Shown here: piece by piece, positions 39,774-52,138 of the stretch
Position numbering within the stretch: the stretch's first letter is position 1
Layout: each line of letters begins with the position of its first letter
Source of the DNA: Mesotaenium endlicherianum
Lineage: Eukaryota > Streptophyta > Zygnematophyceae > Zygnematales > Mesotaeniaceae
DNA length: 58,562 bases
Direction: 5' to 3'
NCBI GenBank assembly: GCA_009602735.1
Contig: WELA01009535.1
Coordinates: forward strand, 150,146 to 208,707
Position numbers and translations under genes: made by a program
Notes under the pieces: model-generated
Databases searched by the model: none
The model's input: the letters and a program-made list of their open reading frames with translations, nothing else
What the model was told of the DNA's origin: nothing

Positions 39774-40256
39774 ATGTCGATAGCAGCGTACGTGTACAGG
39801 GATCCTTTGTTGCTGGGGCTTGTTGTACTGAACGTGGTGCCACTCATCATTCTTGGGCTGGTCCATGTATTCAGGGCACTATGGGGAACAGACAAGCAGA
39901 ATGTTCATCTTGTTACGCCAAATGATCCTTTGCTTTGGAATCTTCTTCAAAACAAGAAGGAAGCAGGCTTAATTCGGCCCGTTATGTTCATCACCGGTTC
40001 AAATGTTGGTCCACGACCAGTTCCAGATAGTCTCAGTGCTCAGGTTGTTGACCTTGGGAAAAAAGAAGTGGAAGACGTCGCGAGTGTTGGAAAACCGGAA
40101 GAAGAGGTTGTGGTTAAGAAAGAGGAGATGTTTACTGCTGTATTGACGGCAGCAGGGAGGCTTGCAAAGATGGAAGCAGAAAAGCTGGGGCGAACTTTCA
40201 GCCCTGTCTCTCCTTTTGACTTTGACACAGGACTTGATGAATCAGATGCGGAATGA
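39774..40256 (+). CDS. Small single-span membrane protein, unknown function
   Basis: An uninterrupted 160-codon frame from an ATG in a fair context (GAGCCATGTC). A hydrophobic helix near the N-terminus ('LLLGLVVLNVVPLIILGLVH', residues ~12-31) is followed by 'VHLVTPNDPLLWNLLQNKKE', a Val/Glu/Lys-rich helix and the acidic end GLDESDAE. It is one of the few intronless candidates in the window, which lowers confidence, but the amino-acid composition is good. I do not recognise the family. It could be a tail of a larger gene with upstream exons in 38335-39773. Confidence 0.5.
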   Translation: MSIAAYVYRDPLLLGLVVLNVVPLIILGLVHVFRALWGTDKQNVHLVTPNDPLLWNLLQNKKEAGLIRPVMFITGSNVGPRPVPDSLSAQVVDLGKKEVEDVASVGKPEEEVVVKKEEMFTAVLTAAGRLAKMEAEKLGRTFSPVSPFDFDTGLDESDAE

Positions 40257-41557
40257 GCGGAACATGCTAGTGGCATCTGCACCTTCTGTGCAAATAGGCG
40301 GCAATTGAATATACTCTAGGTTGTCCAGAAAAAATTCTGGAGGTACGGCGGCTTCAAACTTGTCTGAAGAGGTGGTGTTCCCCCAATCCCGGTGGACTCA
40401 TGACATTACTCAAACGAGGTATATAGGTACACGTAAGTGTTAGGTCCTTTGTACTTTATTCTAGAATAAGAATTTACCAGTGGGAGGGGCAGCTTGTTCT
40501 TCAGCTGTTTGCCTGTTTTCTGACACCACTCATTGATTGCAGTATATAGTTAAATTTGCAGCATTGGACCAGCTCCCCAGAGATGAGTAGGGTACGAGAT
40601 TTTGGATCTTAGTTTGAAAATTTCTGGTAGAAATGTCTTCATGATCTGAAGCTGGAAAGTAGGAACGTTGCTCAAAGGTTAAGTTGCATGTATAGGTCCT
40701 GAACATTAATATAGAGTAGGCAAAGAAGAGTGTCAAAGTAGGATCATGTTGCAGATAGTGTATTTGTGGCTGTCTATGACATGACATTCCATTCACTTCA
40801 ATGGGCTCGACCTGATACCAGGAAACGATGCTTCTGCAAATTTTTGCCCTCCTTTATATAAGGTCTCGTATATGTTGTTTGGATTCGCTGCTCTACCAAG
40901 GGGTACTGCTATTACGACTTCCAAGACCTAGGGTGGGTTAGCCACTAGCATCTGTATTTCATTCAAATTTTGAAAGTTGTACATCTTGTGGTCAGCTGTA
41001 GCATTTCATGCATTAGGAATCGGAATGCTTCATGGGCGTCTTGCTCAAAGATGACTAGCTTGTCTATACGGTAGCAAAGTCATTTTAAACTCACAGGCGT
41101 CGATCTTAGAAACACTAGGTGTAAGTGAAAGAACATAAGAAAGCCATACGTACTAATTGCTTCTTTGAGATTCCTGCATGAACTTGATTACGTCTTTCTT
41201 ACTAAGAATATACCCTAAAGCTCGAAAACGAAGCCTGTTCCGAAGTACTCGCACCTCATTCAAGTGCAGCTGCTTTGCTATCATGCTTACACGGCAGGAG
41301 CCACCACTGTAAAGCTATCGACTCAGCTAGTATGATTTGCACAAAAAGGAGGAAGAACGTAGGCAGCGACAATCAAATTACAACCATCAAAGTACACCTG
41401 CTGCTCTTTCTACATAATCTTGCCTATGACTGCCAGCTACACCTTAGAAAAACTTAGCACAAAATAACCTATTACATGATAAACTGGCAGCCGATTCGCC
41501 GTACCTGACCACCGCGCATGAAGTGCAGGACAAATATGAAGCCACTGAAAGTCAGGC
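40257..41557. other. Convergent intergenic region
   Basis: 1.3 kb of AT-rich sequence. No coding segment, RNA gene or ordered repeat seen. Confidence 0.5.
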
Positions 41558-43540
41558 TCATGCATTTGCTTCAGCTGCAGGTGGGCCTTCCAGGGCTGGA
41601 GCTGAACCCTCTGCCGAGCCCTGTCCAGGGACCCCGGTAGCCTGCTTTTTCGATCCGTTCTGCACTTGAGGGGTGACAGCTGTCCTCTTTCCGTTGCTGC
41701 GAGGAGCTGCATCTCCTGGCGGACCCATCTCTCCTTTCTTGCTTTGCTTAAGGACACCACCGCTGGCAGGCATGGGCCGCGGTGACGAGAAGGAGAAGTG
41801 CTTCACAGTGATGCCCTCGAGGCCATATTGAGGATGCTCGCTCAAGAACCTGCCAGTGTGTGCCCCGATCCAACGCGCCTCAGAGAGAGATCAGAAAAAT
41901 AAGAACCCTAGAATTGCAGCGGGTGCTACCCTGTTCCTCATAATTTTACACTTGTGGGTAACACTATCATCTTGGTCGCTGAATCTATTGATGAACAACG
42001 CACACAACCCTCCCCCGCCCTTTCAGCTCAGCAATCCGTTGACACCTACAGAGAGAGCCCATAGAGACGACTGGCATCATGTCTGCTCTTGCCTGCTAGG
42101 GAGCAGTGCCCCCAGACTGCAGGTAATGCGCAAAGGTCTTCAAGACCTCCAATGCACCATGCATACTGCCAAACATACTGCTGTGGGCTTGGCCAAGATA
42201 CCCCTGCGGTGTGCACCAACAGAGAGGGATGACCTGCCGCTCGTCACGTGCATCAGCATGCACAGCAGAGCCTCACAGCTTTCACTATGCGGCTACTTGG
42301 TGCACAACCCATCGGCAGAGGCAGGGACTGCCGTAGTATCAGCCATGCAGGGGGCATAGGGTGGATAGAAGGCGCTTACTTCTCAACATCGTTGGAGGAC
42401 CTCAAAGACTTGCCACAGGGAGAGTGGTAGTACCTGCAACCATCAAACAGACGAGCGGACGTGAGCACGTCGCTTGAAAGATGCTCGCTTGCCCAGCAAT
42501 ACCTTCGGTGCTTGGAACGGCCGGCCAGGTAATATGACAGCTGCGACACGACCGAATGCTTCCCTGTTCAGCCCAGACTACAAGATGCTGCATTTCCGGG
42601 AAGTGGACTTGCATCCAGACACCAGCTGTAGCCTAGCGACCATCGGCAAGCACATGATGGTGGACAACGACAGGAGTTTTGGCAAGCCACAGAGTCTCCT
42701 TATAGGCATCTCACTCTGCAGATGCACCGAGCATCTATTAGGCACTGACGCATGAGTGCCATCTCACGTGTTAAACTACTATCTCATCCAAAGGGTCAAC
42801 TACCAGGCCACTAGCATTCAGCCACGCCTCATACGTGGCATCTTGCAATACCGTCATAATACTTGCCTGTGAAGTGTCATCTAGGTATTGCCTGCCTCGG
42901 ATATTGCTGCGCACTCATGTCTCTCATGAAAAGAAACTGGGGGAGGCTTCAACACTCACACATCAGAAAACTTGCTTGTAGTGCCCCCTCGAACCACAAT
43001 GCGACGACGCCAACCAGGAGGAGGTTGCGGTATGTCCGGCCTGTCCATAGCCCACAAGTAGGTTCCATCCTGTTCCATGTCTGGAGGATCTTCGCAAGAG
43101 ACATCAGGTTTCCAATCTCTGGCCCGTTCGCATGTGAAGGGGTGCTCACGCAAGTGTGCCCGGATGGCTTCGTACTGTTCAAGGGATGGTACCTTCCGCC
43201 ATTTGAAGCAACGAGCGCATTGCACAGTGTATGCTGTTAGAGAGGCTGTTTGTTTCTTTTCTTTCCCTTCCTCGTCCGGTTTGGCTGGAGTGGCTTTTGG
43301 TCCAGCTTTTGATGACTTCCTTTTACCACTGCTCTTCCCAACTGCAGGGCCCGGTATGGCGTTCTCCTCTGCAGCGGGCGTGGTTGGAGTCGGGGTTCCA
43401 TTTCCTGTCAACTGCTGAGCCACAGGCGTGGTCGCGTGGGGAGGGCCTGCTCCATTGTCGGGTGTTGCATCAGGAATAATAGTGGCGTCGACCACTTCAC
43501 CGGGATTCTGCGCCATTTGATGATCGGGGATGCGTGCCAT
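41558..43540 (-). CDS. CW-type zinc finger plus methyl-CpG-binding domain protein (plant MBD type)
   Basis: Three exons, 43540-42960, 42433-42380 and 41849-41558, all phases matching, give 308 residues. After a Pro/Thr-rich N-terminus comes a CW zinc finger: 'YTVQCARCFKWRKVPSLEQY' with its later cysteines in 'HPFTCERARDWKPDVSCEDP'. The MBD follows: 'PQPPPGWRRRIVVRGG', the 54-nt exon 2 with 'VYYHSPCGKSLRS', and 'FLSEHPQYGLEGITVKHFSF'. This CW+MBD order is the one in plant MBD1/2/4/12-type proteins. CW fingers of known members bind methylated histone H3K4. Whether this MBD binds methyl-CpG cannot be judged from sequence alone, as plant relatives differ. The C-terminal ~60 residues are low-complexity. 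Confidence 0.93.
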
Positions 43541-44353
43541 AAACGTTAAGAGACTTGGAATTGTTCCTCGATAAAGACTTCAAGAGATATCACATGATGT
43601 TACATGAAATGCCATATGCGCGTATGCCTAAAGGCGCATGGATTCGCCCATGCTTAGAGTCGCCTTCGGATTTTAGTTCCCCCCTCTCCAAGAGTTGGAT
43701 TCCGCATGTTCCCTGTATGCGCCCTCCCCGACCACTCCCCAGACTTCCCCAAGTCTTGCGTTCCGTACGTTACTGCTAAAACGTACAGTCCAACAGGGTC
43801 CAATATAATCCATAACCCGGGCACTTTTGCAAGTGAGGACCATAACTGGAAAATGCTGACCGAGGAGATGGGACAATTTAGACCATACATTGACCAAATG
43901 AGGACCTCCGTAATTGAGAGGCGCGGATGGGCTAGCCGCTAGACCCCGCTACACTTGGCTAGGTTCCCTGAGCTACCAAGTTGACAAGAAATGAAGTACA
44001 TTCGTGTGGCGCGAGGTGAGCCACCACGGGCTACCACAATCACTACTCATGTATCATTTTGAGCAGCTTCTGAGCACTATATGAGCTGCTTTAACCAGTG
44101 AATGATGCAAACGAGTTCTAACAATCATTGAGGGATGCAATTGCTGCTGGTTTAGGCGGTATATAATTTACAAGCTTGTGCAGAAACAACAGCATTGGTA
44201 GCCCGCTGAGTACGGAGGCGGAATTTGTGACATATAAGAACAATTATCGTACAACATATGATTGTAACCTGATCACTTATTGTCTGATAGCTTTAGGAGG
44301 AACGCATTGTGGTCGTTTGTGCTATAAGAAGGTTCTCGAGAAGTGGAGCTTGA
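43541..44353. promoter_or_regulatory. Divergent spacer, CW-MBD / chloroplast RF1
   Basis: 813 bp between divergent ATGs. Unlike most other upstream spacers here, I see no clear 10-bp tandem repeat. Confidence 0.4.
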
Positions 44354-47300
44354 ATGGCTTCTCTCTGTCTAGGACAGCCTAGTTTGCTTAGCTGCAATAT
44401 TCATTGTCATTCAGTAAAAAGCCTTAGTCGCCAACCAATATGTGTAGGTTTTTCACAATGTAAAATTCGCCCGGAACTGCCTTCGTGCACAAGACGTAAT
44501 ACATCAGCAAGTAGAAGTCGTAGCTTATATGGAGCTTTTAGTCTAAGTGGCCTCCAAGTGAGGACTTTGCCAGATAGCAGAAGGCGAGCTGGGGCCGCCC
44601 TCGTAGTCTGCGCTGCTGTGAGTTCTTGCGTCAGCTTCTTCCTCCATGTGAATTCATACCATATGCACGAAATGCTTAAACCACATAACAGCAAGCAGCT
44701 GCATTGCAGATTGCAAGAGATCATGAAGCCCCAACCCCAACAGCTACAATAACCTGATAGTCCCATCCAGCTATGAGCTATTCGCTCAAAAAGCGAATGC
44801 AATTACCTTTTCGAGGGTGCGATGCAGGCTGCCATGTTGCACAGGGATGTCGGCTCTGCAGCACCTCACTTATGTCTGGAGCCAGTGTCTTCTCTTCTGC
44901 AAGGACCTCAGGCCTCGTCTGCTGGTGTTGCAGGAACCTTACGTGCTGGCGAAGCTGGACTCTGCAGAGAGAACATACAAGGAGCTCTCGGTGAGCTTTG
45001 ACTTTGTCTCATCCACTCCCGATATCACACACTTGCCCGTCAGAAGCCCCCCCATCATTAAAGTCCTCTTTCTCTGTGCAGTGGAGTGAGCAGGAGTGAG
45101 CTTCGCGTTGACGTGAGGAGTGGCTGTCGGGTGTTTCGCTATCTCAACGGAGCCTGGCCCTTGTCAGCTTTGCTTTGTGAGAAAGTCCTGCATGGCTGAA
45201 GTGGTGACAGAGGTTGTTGCAGTGGTGCTCGGGCCGACAGGAGCATATGGCGTGATTGATACCTCCGTGACTTTCTGATTAGCAGTTGTAAAGATAAGAG
45301 CAGCCCTGGGCTCCCCCACTCGGCACGTGCCACAAGGGCCACCACTTCCTGGCGCCCGCACAGCCCTTATGGGGGAGGCGCTCTTCCTTTCCGAGAGGCA
45401 GCCAGCCTGCGATCGCAAGTGAGTGACGAGGAGTGATGGGGGTCTGTGAAACCACACCACTGCTGTGGCGGGGGGGGGGGGCGGGGGCGGGCAGATGCGG
45501 TTAGCGGACCCTGACGTGGCAAGCAACAACAGCGAGTACCAGAAGATTGCCAGGAGCGTGGCTGAGCTGCAGGAGGTAGGCACACGTTCCTCGCGGCCCT
45601 TCTTCCTGCATCTGCTCGTCGGCAATCCTCTGCGCCGCTTGCGATGATCTCTGCCGCTTTCTCGAGGTGTGCCAGAGGTTGAGCTGGGCGGGCGGAGGTT
45701 GACTTGAGCTGGGGGTTTGCCAGCCCATCATCTATTGGCTTTTCAGAAACCCTAAAGCCTTAAAACCTTCCACCCCTGAGCTGGCCCCACGCGATACCTG
45801 CTCTTTGTGTTTCTGGACCAAATGATACCAATGAACTTGTTGCGGCCTTGTCAGAGGGGCAAGTGGTGCAGAAACGCGCGCGCACACACACACACACACA
45901 CACTGCTGAGGCCGTGACCTTGGTGCTCTGCTCCGACGTGCGTGGGGCTCCCTGCAGAAAACGTTACTGTTGCAGTCACACGCAGCACAGAGGGAGGGCA
46001 GGGGCGGGGAGGGGGGCAGCAGGCTGGTCGGACGGACTAAGCAAGGCTGTGGCCGCGTGCACTCTGGGGGGCCCTGGGGGGACCAGGTGGTGGACGCGTA
46101 CGATGCATACAAGCGCTGCGAGCAGGAGCTTGCGGAGGCCAAGGGTACGCGCCCCAGCTGGCCGCCACCTGGGAGGCATGCATGCATGGATGCATGCTTG
46201 CGTGTAGGCACCGTGGCTTGAAAAGCTCAACTGAGGGGGCAGGGGCCAGGGGAATGGGGGGAGGGCAGCTGGATGTCTGTGGCTGTGCCTTTACTCTGTC
46301 ATGCGCGGTACAGCACAGCACAGGCCAGCTCAGCACAGCACAGCACAGTACAGCACGTGTGCAGCAAGAGGAGGGGGTGAGCAAGGGGCTCCTGTGGTCA
46401 GGGAGACGAGGAGGGCAGCACAGGGGTCGCCATGCACAGCTTCGTCTCCTCATCTCCTCTTCCCTTCTCTTCCTCCTTCGTTTTCCTTCACTTTCCTGCT
46501 TTATTCTCTTCTTCCTTCTTCTCCTTCTTCAGTTCCTTCTCCCCGTTCCCTCCCTCCTCCCTCTTCTCCCCCTTCGCCCCTTTCCGATGGCGCTCAGACC
46601 CCCCGTCAGAGCGGCGTGTGGTTCAGCCAGTCTTGCGATGGTGGCCTCATAGAATTTAGAGCGCTTGCGGCGACGGGGAAAGGAACTACACGTAGCTCGA
46701 GTTCCTGTCTGAGTGCGTGTGGCTGCCCTCTCCTTCGCCCCTTTGCAGAGATGGCCCAGGAGGCGGCCGGCGACCGAGAGATGGCAGCCATGGCTGCCGA
46801 GGAGGCGCGCGAGCTGGCGGCCTCCTCAGCGCAGCTGCTGGAGAAGATCACTGTGAGTGTGTGTCCGCTGGTCTCATGCAAGCGCTCGCGCGCGTGCACG
46901 CACGAAACCCCACCCTGGCACTCCTAGCACTGCACTCTCCAGTCCAGGCTGCAGCTTACGTGTGTCCTACAGTTGCTGCTGCTGCTGCTGCTGTTGGCGG
47001 TGGCGGTGGTGCAGCCTGCCCTGATGCTCTGTCTCACCAAAGTCAGCAACCCATGCCAGCTGGCGCTGCTCGTGCTGCTGCTGCTGTGCTCCACCCTGCT
47101 CCCCATAGTTGCTGAGCTTGCATCTGTTGCTGCGTTTCTTATCCGTGTGTGTGTGTGTGTGTCGGGGGGGGGGGGGGGGGGGGNNNNNNNNNNNNGGGGG
47201 GGGGGGGGGGGGGGGGGGTGCTGCAGCTGTTGTTGCTGCCATCAGATCCTCTGGACGCCCGCAACATCATGCTTGAAGGTAGTAAGCCACGCTCCTTCTG

Positions 47301-47803
47301 GGTGAACTCTTACAGTCCCCCGTTCCCACGTGCTCCTCTCGCAGCCCCTCCCTTCCTCCCTCCCTCCCTCCCCATCAGCCATGCGCGGCCAAGCAGCAGG
47401 CTTTGTGCCAGTTTTTGCAACGTGGGCGTGTTGGCAGCTCTTGCTCACACGCACGACACGTGGCTGGGGCCTGCTTGGGGTTTTTTTTGGGGGGGGGACA
47501 GTGAGGGCGGGGACGGGTGGAGATGAAGCTGGCATCTGGGCAGGCGACCTTGTAAGCAGCAGCCGTACCCGTCTCCCTGTTGCGTCCTCCCCCCCTCTGG
47601 CTTGCATCTTTCTTTGGGAGGGCAACTAGGTCCGCATCACAGCCGTCAATGAGGTGGCCCAGAGCGTGCAGGAAGCGACACCTGGGCTGGAGGGCAAGCA
47701 AGCAAGCAGGCAGGGCAAGGAGAGCATTCCCCACGAGGGCTTTCCCTGCACGGGGGTGCTGCATGCTCCAGGGCCTACTCCAGCTTGCATACTCTTCAAA
47801 GAC

Positions 47804-47870
<67 letters not shown>

Positions 47871-50800
47871 GCACACACACACCCTCCTAAAGCTCTTCAT
47901 TTTATGATGAGTTTCATTTAGTGAGATGTGATGGTGGTGGCTCTGCTACTCTGCCAGTCACGTGGATGCTAGGCTAGTCTGCAGCCGCTGATAGAAGCTC
48001 TTCTGGTGAGCAGCGACATGTCAGCTGCCACTTGTCTGCCCTCGCTACCTCCTCCGTTGGCATGCTGGAAGCAGAATGTCCTGTTTGTCAAGCAGTGGCA
48101 GGCAGGCAGGCCGGCGGTCGTTGACGATGGCAGCTGCTGACAGGAATAGGAGGGAGCTGTGCTGGGGGTGTGCTGCTGCTGGGGCTGAGCAGATGAAGAT
48201 GTACCAGAAGTTTGCGGAAAAGAACAACTGGAAGGCCGCCTTCATCTCTGGCACTGAGGTGTGTGTGCGTGTGTGCGTGTGCATGATCCCCTTCAGCCCC
48301 TCACAGTTCCCTTTCAGCTCGGAGATGGGGTGGAGGGAGGTGGGGTTTGCCTCAATTGACCTCACCACCTGTACAGTAAGACGGCGGGGGGCTATGATAG
48401 GTATCGTGCGTAGCTCAGGGCTGGAATGCAGTTTGGATAAGGGCTCGAGAGCTGCGCTGCTGCTGCCACTCCTGCTGCTGCTGCTGCTGCTGCTGTTGTG
48501 GAGGAAGATGAGAGACAGTTGTGTTGTGAGTGCCTGCCCACCCGGCAGCCTGCCCCTGCGTGTTGAGAGCCTTGCTTTCAGCTCCCCCTTGTGGCCAGAC
48601 AACGCTACGCCGCCATGTTAGGGCCCTTCGGACCCCGGCCCGGTGACGAGAGGCTTTTGGACGCATGATGATTGTATATGAAGTAAGAGTGCGCATGGAG
48701 AGGGAGCAAGGGAGAGAGGGAGGAGGGCCCCACAGGCAGGGAAGGCTGGTGTCTATGTCGTCTGCGCTCCCTACTCGCCCACCACGCACCACATATGAGC
48801 TTCCTCTCCTCCTTGCGCTCGCGTGCTGTGTGCCGTGAGGAGTCCAAGCACACCCTGACTGCAGCAGCTTTGCCCACTTTTACAGCCGCAAAATGCTTCA
48901 TTTGAGAACATCTAAGAGCCGTCCGCATCTTGAGGAATGATGGGAGCCATGAACGACAACGACAGGCGAGCAACCGGCAGCAGGGGTTGCCAGGCTGCCT
49001 GCAGATGCTCTTCTCTCCCCGCTGAAGCGCCAGGTGTGCGCATGCATCCACGTGCGCGTGTGCGGGAGTGGGGGAGGCGGGGCAGGCAGAGTTGGGAGGG
49101 TACAAGGAGTGCGTGCTGGAGGTGACGGGCGAGCGCGTGTACAGCAAGCTCAAGTACGAGAGCGGCGTGCACCGCGTGCAGCGCGTGCCCGCCACGGAGT
49201 CCCAGGGCCGCGTTCACACCTCTACCGCCACTGTTGCTATCATGCCCCAGGTGCTCTCTCCCCCCCCCCCCNGTCAAATGCCCCCCTCCCGCCTCTCAAG
49301 TCCGGCTCATGCCTAGAGCGCCACTTGTCCCCCCCTGACCTCTTCGCGCCCTCCCGCCCCCTTTCTCCCGCGAATTTGCTCTGTGACAAGCAGCGGGCGT
49401 GCAGACACATATATATAAATACATATGTTTTTCTCTCTTTGTCTCTCTGTGTGTGTTTCCTGAGAAGTTGTGTCGCCGTAAGGAGCCTGGCTGTACCGCT
49501 CATTCCTCTCTCTTGTCTCTTGACTCGCCCAAGCCTTGCCTCCTCAATATCGGTGCGCGTACGCAGCCTGCCTGCTTATTCTCGTGCTCAATGGTGGTGC
49601 AGGTGCCGTGTCTGCTTCCCTGCTTTGTCTCTCCTGCCCCTGTAACTCCGCACCCCTTAGGGGCTTGCTCACGCTCATGCGAGTGCGTTGGACTGCGTGT
49701 GCAAGAGGGTGGCATCAGGTGGATGAGGTGGAGATTGTGATCGACCCCAAAGACATCGATATGTCCACTGCCAGGTCCGGCGGCGCTGGAGGTCAGCTCC
49801 ACCCCCTCCCTCCCTCCCCCTTCCCAGCCCTTGCTCATCCCCCCCCTCCCCCTTCCCATCCCTTGCCCATCGGCCCCCTCCCCCCCTCTCTCTTTCAGCC
49901 GGCTGGTTGCGCCACGCCGCCGCTGAAAGAGTTGCCGCTAGAGTCATACGCTCTGTGCAGCAGCAATGGCCGCAGTGGCTGCTCGTGGAGGTGGGGACGT
50001 GTGACAAGGCTGACGATGAGCGGAAAGTAGCTATCGCTGGTGGAAGGATATGTGATGTGCAGGGGCTCCATGGGTGCTTGTGGGCATCAAAGGGAGAGGG
50101 CAGTGTGCGACGCACGCGATGCCCGTTTTGCTCTTTGCTGACAGCATCATCACTGCATTCGCAATTGCTCGCCATGCATTGGGCAATTTGCGTCCACAAT
50201 CTCGCTCACACACTAAAACTGGAGGTGGGAAGAGATGAACCGAGCACTGACTAGTGCGTGGCTGACTTTCGAGGGATGTGTGAGTGGGGATGTGGATGCG
50301 CATGAGGGGAGGGAGGGAACAGGGCAGAACGTGAACAAGGTGGAGACGGCGGTGGACCTGATGCACAAGCCCACGGGCATCCGCATCTTCTGCACTGAGG
50401 AGCGCTCGCAGCTCAAGAACAAGATCCGCGCCATGCAGCTTCTGCGCGCCAAGCTGTATGCTGCCGCCGCCCGTCCCCGTTGCCGCCGTCAAGGCTCCCT
50501 CCCTCCCTCCCTCCCTCCCTCCCTCCCTCCCTCCTACTTTCTTCTCCTCTCTTGATGCTCCCTGGCTGGGGACTTCATTTTGCAACGGGGTGGCCCTGGC
50601 GATGTAGTCCTGCACCATTCAATTCAGTGAGCAGTGAAACGCACACGCACGCACAGGCATGCCCATCACCCGCGCGCTTGCACGTGCGTGGGCTCGCGCC
50701 CGCGCGCGCGCGTGCGCGCACACACACACACATACAAAAGCGTGCACACGCGCGCACGCACGCACATAGATTAAGACACACATGCACACACGCACACACA

Positions 50801-52138
50801 TATGCACACATGCACGCCCAGACGCACACACGCACGTAGCACACACACACACACTTGCTCACCCACGCGCATATACACACTTGCACGGCCACGCGCACAC
50901 ACACATGCACACAAGCACACTGCAATCCTTTCTGCCAGCAAGGCAAGCTCTCCCCCCATGCAGTCGCAGATGCTCTCCAGCAGGAGGCATCTTTGCCTAC
51001 GCCTGCGCTGCAAGGTGGCCATTGTCACGCCTGCTGCGTGTTTCTCCCTTCATCAAGGCCTGCGTTAGCTTTTGTCCCTCATGTGGCCGACGTGTTTTAT
51101 CAACCGTGCGCTTGCTCTGCACGCCCGTGATTGGTGGCTGGGTGGCTGGTGGCTGGTGGCCGGGGGGGCGCAGGTATGAGATCAAGCTGCGAGAGCAGCA
51201 GGATGAGATTAGCTCCAGAAGGAGGACGCAGGTGAGCCCCCCCCTCGACATGTCCCCTCTTCTCTTTCTGCTCCAGGAAGCAGCATCTCGATGGAGCTGT
51301 CTGCATCCTTGACGAAGATGCAAGGAGCTGCCTCTGCATCAGAAGCCGCCCACGCGCGCGCTTGGTTGTGCTGTTTCGCTCTCACATCAGAGGAAGGGGC
51401 TTGCAGATACAGGTGTCCCGTACTGCGGGTGTCGTCCTCCTTGGCTGGTAGGGCAACACGATTGACCTCTGTGAGGCATCTCTCTGATTGTACAGGTGGG
51501 CACCGGAGCACGATCGGAGAAGATTCGGACTTACAACTACAAGGTAGAGCCAGGGGTGTACCGTTTACTCTCTTCTTTGCGAGCAGTACTGTCCATGCTG
51601 GAGGTGCACTCCATTGAAGTACTTTCAGCTTGTCCACTGTCCAGCCATTGGAAAGCACATGCTTTATGTCCAGCCGTCCAATCGAATCGAGTGGAGTTGT
51701 ATAATAAGACGGAGCGGGGTTTCAGAGGAGCAGCTGGCAACACTGTAGTAGCACACGAGGTCTTTCTGACGGTGTCCTTCGCATGTCGTGTGGTCGCAGG
51801 ATAATCGAGTCTCGGACCATCGCACAAAGATAAACTACGACCTAAACTCGTTCTTGGCGGGGGACATAGAGGATGCGATACAGGTGAGGATATCTGAAGC
51901 TGTGAGGTGCCAGTGTGATCCAGTTGGTCTGCTGTCTTGCCTTGTGTGGTGGGCTTGAACGGCATGCATGGCATAGTTTCACTTTGTACACTTTTCCTGA
52001 TTGGAAAACTAGTCTATTGATTTCTGATATGCAGTCACTGAGATATATGTTATGGCGTGTTGGCAGTCTATGGTGGCCATGGAGCAGAAGGAACTCTTGG
52101 AAGAATTGGCTGCCTCCTCGAGTGGAGCCCCAGTGTAA
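44354..52138 (+). CDS. prfA: Chloroplast peptide chain release factor 1 (plastid RF1, APG3-like)
   Basis: Fifteen exons: 44354-44617, 44934-44990, 45495-45575, 46087-46144, 46749-46852, 47227-47278, 47502-47551, 48193-48258, 49092-49250, 49719-49791, 50323-50455, 51174-51231, 51496-51543, 51800-51883, 52067-52138. All phases close; product 452 residues. Exon 1 is a transit peptide rich in Ser, Arg and Cys. The mature part begins '[19 protein letters not shown]'. '[20 protein letters not shown]' and '[18 protein letters not shown]' are the RF1 core. '[20 protein letters not shown]' contains the GGQ motif that triggers peptidyl-tRNA hydrolysis. '[16 protein letters not shown]' and '[19 protein letters not shown]' complete the C-terminus. 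RF1 terminates plastid translation at UAA/UAG codons. The first GGQ codon pair is split by an intron. Introns between exons 3 and 12 are GC-rich and repeat-rich. Confidence 0.95.
47162..47218. repeat. Poly-G run with assembly gap
   Basis: Long G run broken by 12 Ns (47184-47195), eight bases upstream of exon 6 of the RF1 gene. The real length is unknown. Confidence 0.95.
47806..47881. repeat. CT/CA dinucleotide microsatellite
   Basis: (CT)n followed by (CA)n in intron 7 of the RF1 gene. Confidence 0.95.
49272..49272. other. Single-N gap after a C run
   Basis: One ambiguous base following a run of 12 C in intron 9 of the RF1 gene. Confidence 0.95.
50495..50534. repeat. CCCT tetranucleotide repeat
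   Basis: Perfect (TCCC)n, about ten units, 40 bp after exon 11 of the RF1 gene. Confidence 0.95.
50640..50932. repeat. CA/CG-rich imperfect microsatellite
   Basis: Nearly 300 bp of alternating purine-pyrimidine sequence (CACACA, CGCGCG) in intron 11 of the RF1 gene; it could favour Z-DNA. Confidence 0.9.

Noticed and set aside
42570..42620. Plus-strand reading resembling 'FSPDYKMLHFRE', similar to an MBD strand
   Set aside because: It is on the wrong strand in an intron of the MBD gene; the true MBD continuation is the phase-matched 54-nt exon at 42380-42433.
50640..50932. Several open frames of His/Thr or Cys/Val repeats
   Set aside because: They are readings of a CA/CG microsatellite within an intron.
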